Assembly (NCBI GenBank): GCA_002480935.1
Contig: DLDC01000190.1
Coordinates: 4,374-12,503 of the forward strand
Reading direction: 5' to 3'
Source of the DNA: Prevotella sp. UBA7782
GTDB taxonomy: Bacteria > Bacteroidota > Bacteroidia > Bacteroidales > Bacteroidaceae
DNA length: 8,130 bases
Shown: positions 5,554 through 8,130 of the stretch, piece by piece
How the letters are laid out: each line of letters starts with the position of its first letter
Numbering within the stretch: position 1 is the first letter of the stretch
Made by a program: the position numbers and the translations under genes
The notes under the pieces: model-generated
Seen by the model: the letters and a program-made list of their open reading frames with translations, nothing else
Told to the model about the DNA's origin: nothing
The model's database searches: none

Positions 5554-7034
5554 GGCAATATGGTATACTTAAAGTTGCTGAATGTGGCCTGCCCCTGGCC
5601 CTCGCAGAATATGCCGGGCAGAATGCTCTGAAAGTCGCCCAGGGTGTTGTGATTGAAGCCGCTTATCTCTTGAGCCCAGCTCTCGCGCTGCCATGTCCGG
5701 CCGTCGTTGCTCCAATAGGCCGTTATGATGTTTCTGTCATTGCGCAGTCTGAGCCACAGGTGATGGCCATTATTGGCTCCTACCTTGTTGGCTGCGTTGC
5801 GCCTATAGCGGTAGCGTGCCGAGCTGTCGAAGGCCGTACCGGCATTGTAGTTCAGGTTATAGTAAACGCACAAGCCAGCCCTTGCCATGCCCTTCAGCGT
5901 TATCTCAGCCTCTATCTCGTAGCTGTGGGTACCTGCTATGAACATCAGTGGGGCCGAATCGCCCAGCGTCTGGCCCTGTCCCTGCAATGTGATGCTGTTG
6001 TGGATGATGGTGGCCCGTCGTGGGTCATAGTGCTTATAATATCTCCAGTCTAGCCCTATTCTGAATTCGTTCAGCCTGCTAGTGCGGCTTGCCGTGCTTT
6101 CCTGCCTGAGCGTGATGGGCATAGGCTTGCCGGCATCGCCCCCGTCTGCCTTTATCCATCCGTCAGAAGTGAAGTGCACTGGTTGCATGAGCGTCTGCCT
6201 TCCCAGGCTCAGGTAGCCATTTTCATAGGCATGATAGATGCAGAACCAGTGGCCGTCGGGCGTGTCGATAAGCGAGCCATGCCCCTTAGACCACCACTTC
6301 TCGTCGCGGCTGTAGGTATGTATGAGTGGGTTGGTGGGCATGTTTTGCCACGGTCCGTTGATGGACGTAGAGCGTGCCACGGTCACCATGTGGCTGGTGG
6401 GTGGGCCTGCCGTGCCGCCCTCAGCGCTCAGATAATAGAAGTATTTGCCTATTTTGTAAACCTTGGGTCCCTCCAGACAGAAGCCTTCTGTTATCCAGTC
6501 GGCAGGATATTGCCATCCGTTGTAGAACTTCACCAGCGATCCCGGTTTCACCGAAAGACCGTCTTCGGCCAGCGTCCACCTCTTTCCGCCGCTCATCACC
6601 AGATAGAGCGAGTCGCGTGTGGGCACCACACAGGGGTCTATATCGCCTATGTTCAGATCGACGGGCTCGCTCCACGGTCCCCAGGCCGATGTTGCTGTCA
6701 CCACACAGTTGGTGCGTCGTTGTCCGTGCACGGTGAAGTAGATGTAGAACTTGCCGTTAATCTTCTTGATGTCGGGCGCCCATATAGAGCCGATATACTC
6801 CCTTAGGGCGAAGCTGATGGGCTCCCAGTGCACCAAGTCGCGTGAGTGATAAACCACCAGTCCGGGCACATAGTCGAACGAAGAGTTCACCAGAAAGTAG
6901 TCGTTGCCGTCGCGCATCACCGATGGATCGGGGAAGTCGCCTCCCAGAATGGGATTAGTGAAAGTTTGTTGGGCACCTGCGGGCATGACAATAGCCAGTA
7001 AGAGCAGAGCCAGAATGTGCTTGATGTGTTTCAT
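5550..7034 (-). CDS. Secreted family 43 glycoside hydrolase (beta-xylosidase/alpha-L-arabinofuranosidase type) with C-terminal beta-sandwich
   Basis: The protein has 494 residues. A signal peptide spans 1-21 (PAGA-QQ). The N-terminal five-bladed beta-propeller of GH43 spans about 24-310. NPILGGDFPDPS at 27-38 carries the presumed catalytic base Asp36, IDP at 132-134 the presumed pKa-modulating Asp133, and EGPKVY at 188-193 the presumed general acid Glu188. KGHGSLID at 250-257 fits the conserved central His of the propeller. Residues about 320-494 look like the jelly-roll or concanavalin-like domain that many GH43 enzymes carry (LWLRLRND, YWSNDGRTW). Typical products are xylose or arabinose from side chains; the substrate cannot be fixed from sequence, but the coupled pectate lyase points to pectin side chains. 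The start at 7034 gives the signal peptide directly. The gene lies 141 bp after the upstream surface-protein gene and overlaps the lyase gene by ATGA. Confidence 0.9.
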   Translation of the reverse strand: MKHIKHILALLLLAIVMPAGAQQTFTNPILGGDFPDPSVMRDGNDYFLVNSSFDYVPGLVVYHSRDLVHWEPISFALREYIGSIWAPDIKKINGKFYIYFTVHGQRRTNCVVTATSAWGPWSEPVDLNIGDIDPCVVPTRDSLYLVMSGGKRWTLAEDGLSVKPGSLVKFYNGWQYPADWITEGFCLEGPKVYKIGKYFYYLSAEGGTAGPPTSHMVTVARSTSINGPWQNMPTNPLIHTYSRDEKWWSKGHGSLIDTPDGHWFCIYHAYENGYLSLGRQTLMQPVHFTSDGWIKADGGDAGKPMPITLRQESTASRTSRLNEFRIGLDWRYYKHYDPRRATIIHNSITLQGQGQTLGDSAPLMFIAGTHSYEIEAEITLKGMARAGLCVYYNLNYNAGTAFDSSARYRYRRNAANKVGANNGHHLWLRLRNDRNIITAYWSNDGRTWQRESWAQEISGFNHNTLGDFQSILPGIFCEGQGQATFSNFKYTILP

Positions 7035-7080
7035 GAAAAGGTATGCTGTTTAAGTAATTTAGGTTTTGGTAGTTCTGCCA

Positions 7081-7104
7081 GCGCCCCTGTCCGTCGTCGG
7101 GCGC
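7081..7104. other. GC-rich hairpin in the gap before the GH43 gene
   Basis: GCGCCC (7081-7086) pairs with GGGCGC (7099-7104) around a 12-nt loop. It lies in the 5' leader of the GH43 gene, beside a TTATATAA palindrome (about 7108-7115). No T-run follows on the minus strand. It could be an attenuator, an mRNA processing stem, or chance. Confidence 0.4.
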
Positions 7105-7139
7105 TTATTATATAAGGTGTCGCTCAAAGCCCCTGTCCG
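7083..7139. repeat. 11-bp direct repeat upstream of the GH43 gene
   Basis: GCCCCTGTCCG occurs at 7083-7093 and again at 7129-7139, an offset of 46 bp. One copy overlaps the left arm and loop of the hairpin at 7081-7104. An 11-base exact repeat in a 141-bp gap is unlikely by chance. It might be a regulator site for the GH43-lyase pair or the trace of a small duplication. Confidence 0.4.
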
Positions 7140-7175
7140 GTGGCATGTCATGCTGCCGGCCAGGGACGAGAGAGT

Positions 7176-8003
7176 TTATCTCACTGGATAGTCGTAGCGG
7201 TGATAGTCGTAGCCCGGCATTCTCTGACTGGGCATACGGTCATACTCTACGTTAATCTGTATGTAGCTGTGGTCGTTGAAGTCATACCTCACGCCGCCAC
7301 CTATCCTGTCCATGAATCTGTTGGCCCACGGTCCATAGTCTGCGCCCAGCGCTCCCATGTAGCCGTAGCCATAATATCCGCCGTAATAGGGATAGCCATA
7401 ATAGGCTGTGGGGAACACGTTGTTGCTTGTCATGGCCTTCTGTACAAAGGCATAAGCACTCCAATGCTCGTCGAAGCGATAGCCCAGCAGGGCCGATATG
7501 CCGGCCGTTGTATAGTTGTCGCCGCCCCATGTCAGGTTGTTGAAGTAGCCTCCCACGGCCAGCGTGCCCTTCTTGCCCAGGTTGGTGACATACATGAGCG
7601 ACACGTCTTGCGTAAATCCGGCACCGTGGCGTGCTCCTCTGCCCGACTGGAAGAAGGCCGAAGCGCCTAAGTTAACGTTCAGCCCTTTGTGCAGAGCCCA
7701 ACTATCCCAGCCGTAAAGGCCGTTCCATGTGGGATAGTAATAATCGTTCTCCGTAATCACCTGTCCGTTGTTGTCAACAGGCGGCAGGTTGTTGTCTATC
7801 TGGTTTTGCTCCTCCCTTTCGTGTGCCAGTGCCCTTGCATACTCTTTCTCGGCCTCTGTTGCCTTGCGGGCACCTTGCAGCCTGGCCGACTCAATGGGCT
7901 GCACGTTGGCCGTGTCGGCTGTCCCAGAGCCGTAAACCCCATCTTGTGCGTTTATCTGCGTGCACAGAAGGAGAGCTGAAAATATGATTGCTGCTTTTTT
8001 CAT
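7176..8003 (-). CDS. Secreted, probably outer-membrane protein of unknown function, Tyr/Gly-rich
   Basis: I do not recognise the family. The protein has 275 residues with a signal peptide at 1-19 (INA-QD). A charged, helix-prone stretch at 45-70 (rich in Glu, Ala and Arg) is followed by an Asn/Pro linker. From about 108 on, alternating hydrophobic and polar residues suggest amphipathic beta strands: 108-118, 133-141, 147-157, 167-190 and 231-256. This fits a small beta-barrel or surface protein. A low-complexity YYGYPYYGGYYGYGYMG stretch lies at 201-217, and the C-terminus is rich in Tyr and Arg. It ends in YPVR, without the aromatic last residue typical of proteobacterial barrels. It has its own promoter at 8009-8040 and is upstream of the GH43 and lyase genes on the same strand; a shared role in polysaccharide use is possible but not shown. 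No other Met occurs before residue 137, so ATG 8003 is the only sensible start. Confidence 0.8.
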   Translation of the reverse strand: MKKAAIIFSALLLCTQINAQDGVYGSGTADTANVQPIESARLQGARKATEAEKEYARALAHEREEQNQIDNNLPPVDNNGQVITENDYYYPTWNGLYGWDSWALHKGLNVNLGASAFFQSGRGARHGAGFTQDVSLMYVTNLGKKGTLAVGGYFNNLTWGGDNYTTAGISALLGYRFDEHWSAYAFVQKAMTSNNVFPTAYYGYPYYGGYYGYGYMGALGADYGPWANRFMDRIGGGVRYDFNDHSYIQINVEYDRMPSQRMPGYDYHRYDYPVR

Positions 8004-8008
8004 TACCG

Positions 8009-8040
8009 CAAATATACTTCAAAACTGTGATACGTCCAAA
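8009..8040 (-). promoter_or_regulatory. Near-ideal Bacteroidetes promoter of the Tyr/Gly-rich protein gene
   Basis: On the minus strand TTTG (8040-8037), a 20-bp spacer and TATATTTG (8016-8009) match the TTTG/TAnnTTTG consensus with normal spacing. Transcription should begin a few bases after 8009, close to 8003, the A of the start codon. The message would therefore be leaderless or have a leader of only a few bases. The DNA from 8041 to the window end is AT-rich and shows no gene. Confidence 0.75.
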
Positions 8041-8130
8041 TGTTTTAAGTTTTTTTGATGATATTCAAGTGTTTAGAAATAAATCAAACTATAGGCTTGT
8101 CATTTAATAATTGGATTGTCTCACCAAATT

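Noticed and set aside
5490..6806. Plus-strand frames of 187 and 210 codons opposite the lyase and GH43 genes
   Set aside because: They are shadows of the minus-strand genes and show no domains, signal peptide or promoter.
1..8130. CRISPR array, tRNA, rRNA or insertion sequence
   Set aside because: No regularly spaced repeats, cloverleaf, rRNA segment, transposase or terminal inverted repeats were seen.

Overview
The window looks like chromosomal DNA from a Bacteroidales bacterium, probably Prevotella- or Bacteroides-like. The evidence is the protein content (secreted PL10-type and GH43 polysaccharide enzymes, a Tyr/Gly-rich surface protein) and several matches to the Bacteroidetes promoter consensus (TTTG, about 20 bp, TAnnTTTG). 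The genus call is an inference. No rRNA, tRNA, CRISPR array or insertion sequence was seen.

Left part (1-3517), a metal-handling locus with divergent transcription. On the minus strand an ECF sigma factor (666-1202) is followed 25 bp later by its presumed membrane anti-sigma factor (2-640, cut by the window edge). On the plus strand a small CopZ-like copper chaperone (1385-1597) and a Cu(I) P1B-type ATPase, CopA (1610-3517), form a two-gene operon. It has a TAnnTTTG promoter (1335-1342), a strong Shine-Dalgarno before copA and an intrinsic terminator (3560-3599). The 182-bp divergent region carries a 13-bp direct repeat with a 21-bp period just upstream of the copZ promoter. A working model is that the sigma/anti-sigma pair senses copper or envelope stress and controls itself and copZ-copA, which chaperone and export Cu(I). 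The most striking point is that CopA has all transmembrane, actuator and phosphorylation motifs but almost none of the nucleotide-binding (N) domain that normally lies between DKTGT and the (T/S)GD motif.

Middle (3518-3951), a non-coding stretch with the copA terminator, an inverted ATGCAAA repeat, an orphan plus-strand -7 element and a second hairpin followed by a T-run. These last two could bound a short untranscribed-product-free (non-coding) RNA of about 240 nt.

Right part (3952-8003, minus strand), carbohydrate degradation. Reading 5' to 3' on the minus strand: a secreted or outer-membrane protein of unknown function with a near-ideal promoter whose expected start falls almost on the ATG (7176-8003); a 141-bp gap with repeats and a hairpin; a secreted GH43 glycosidase (5550-7034); and a secreted PL10-like pectate lyase (3952-5553) that overlaps it by ATGA. 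The last two probably act together on pectin and its side chains. No SusC/SusD pair or regulator is visible inside the window.
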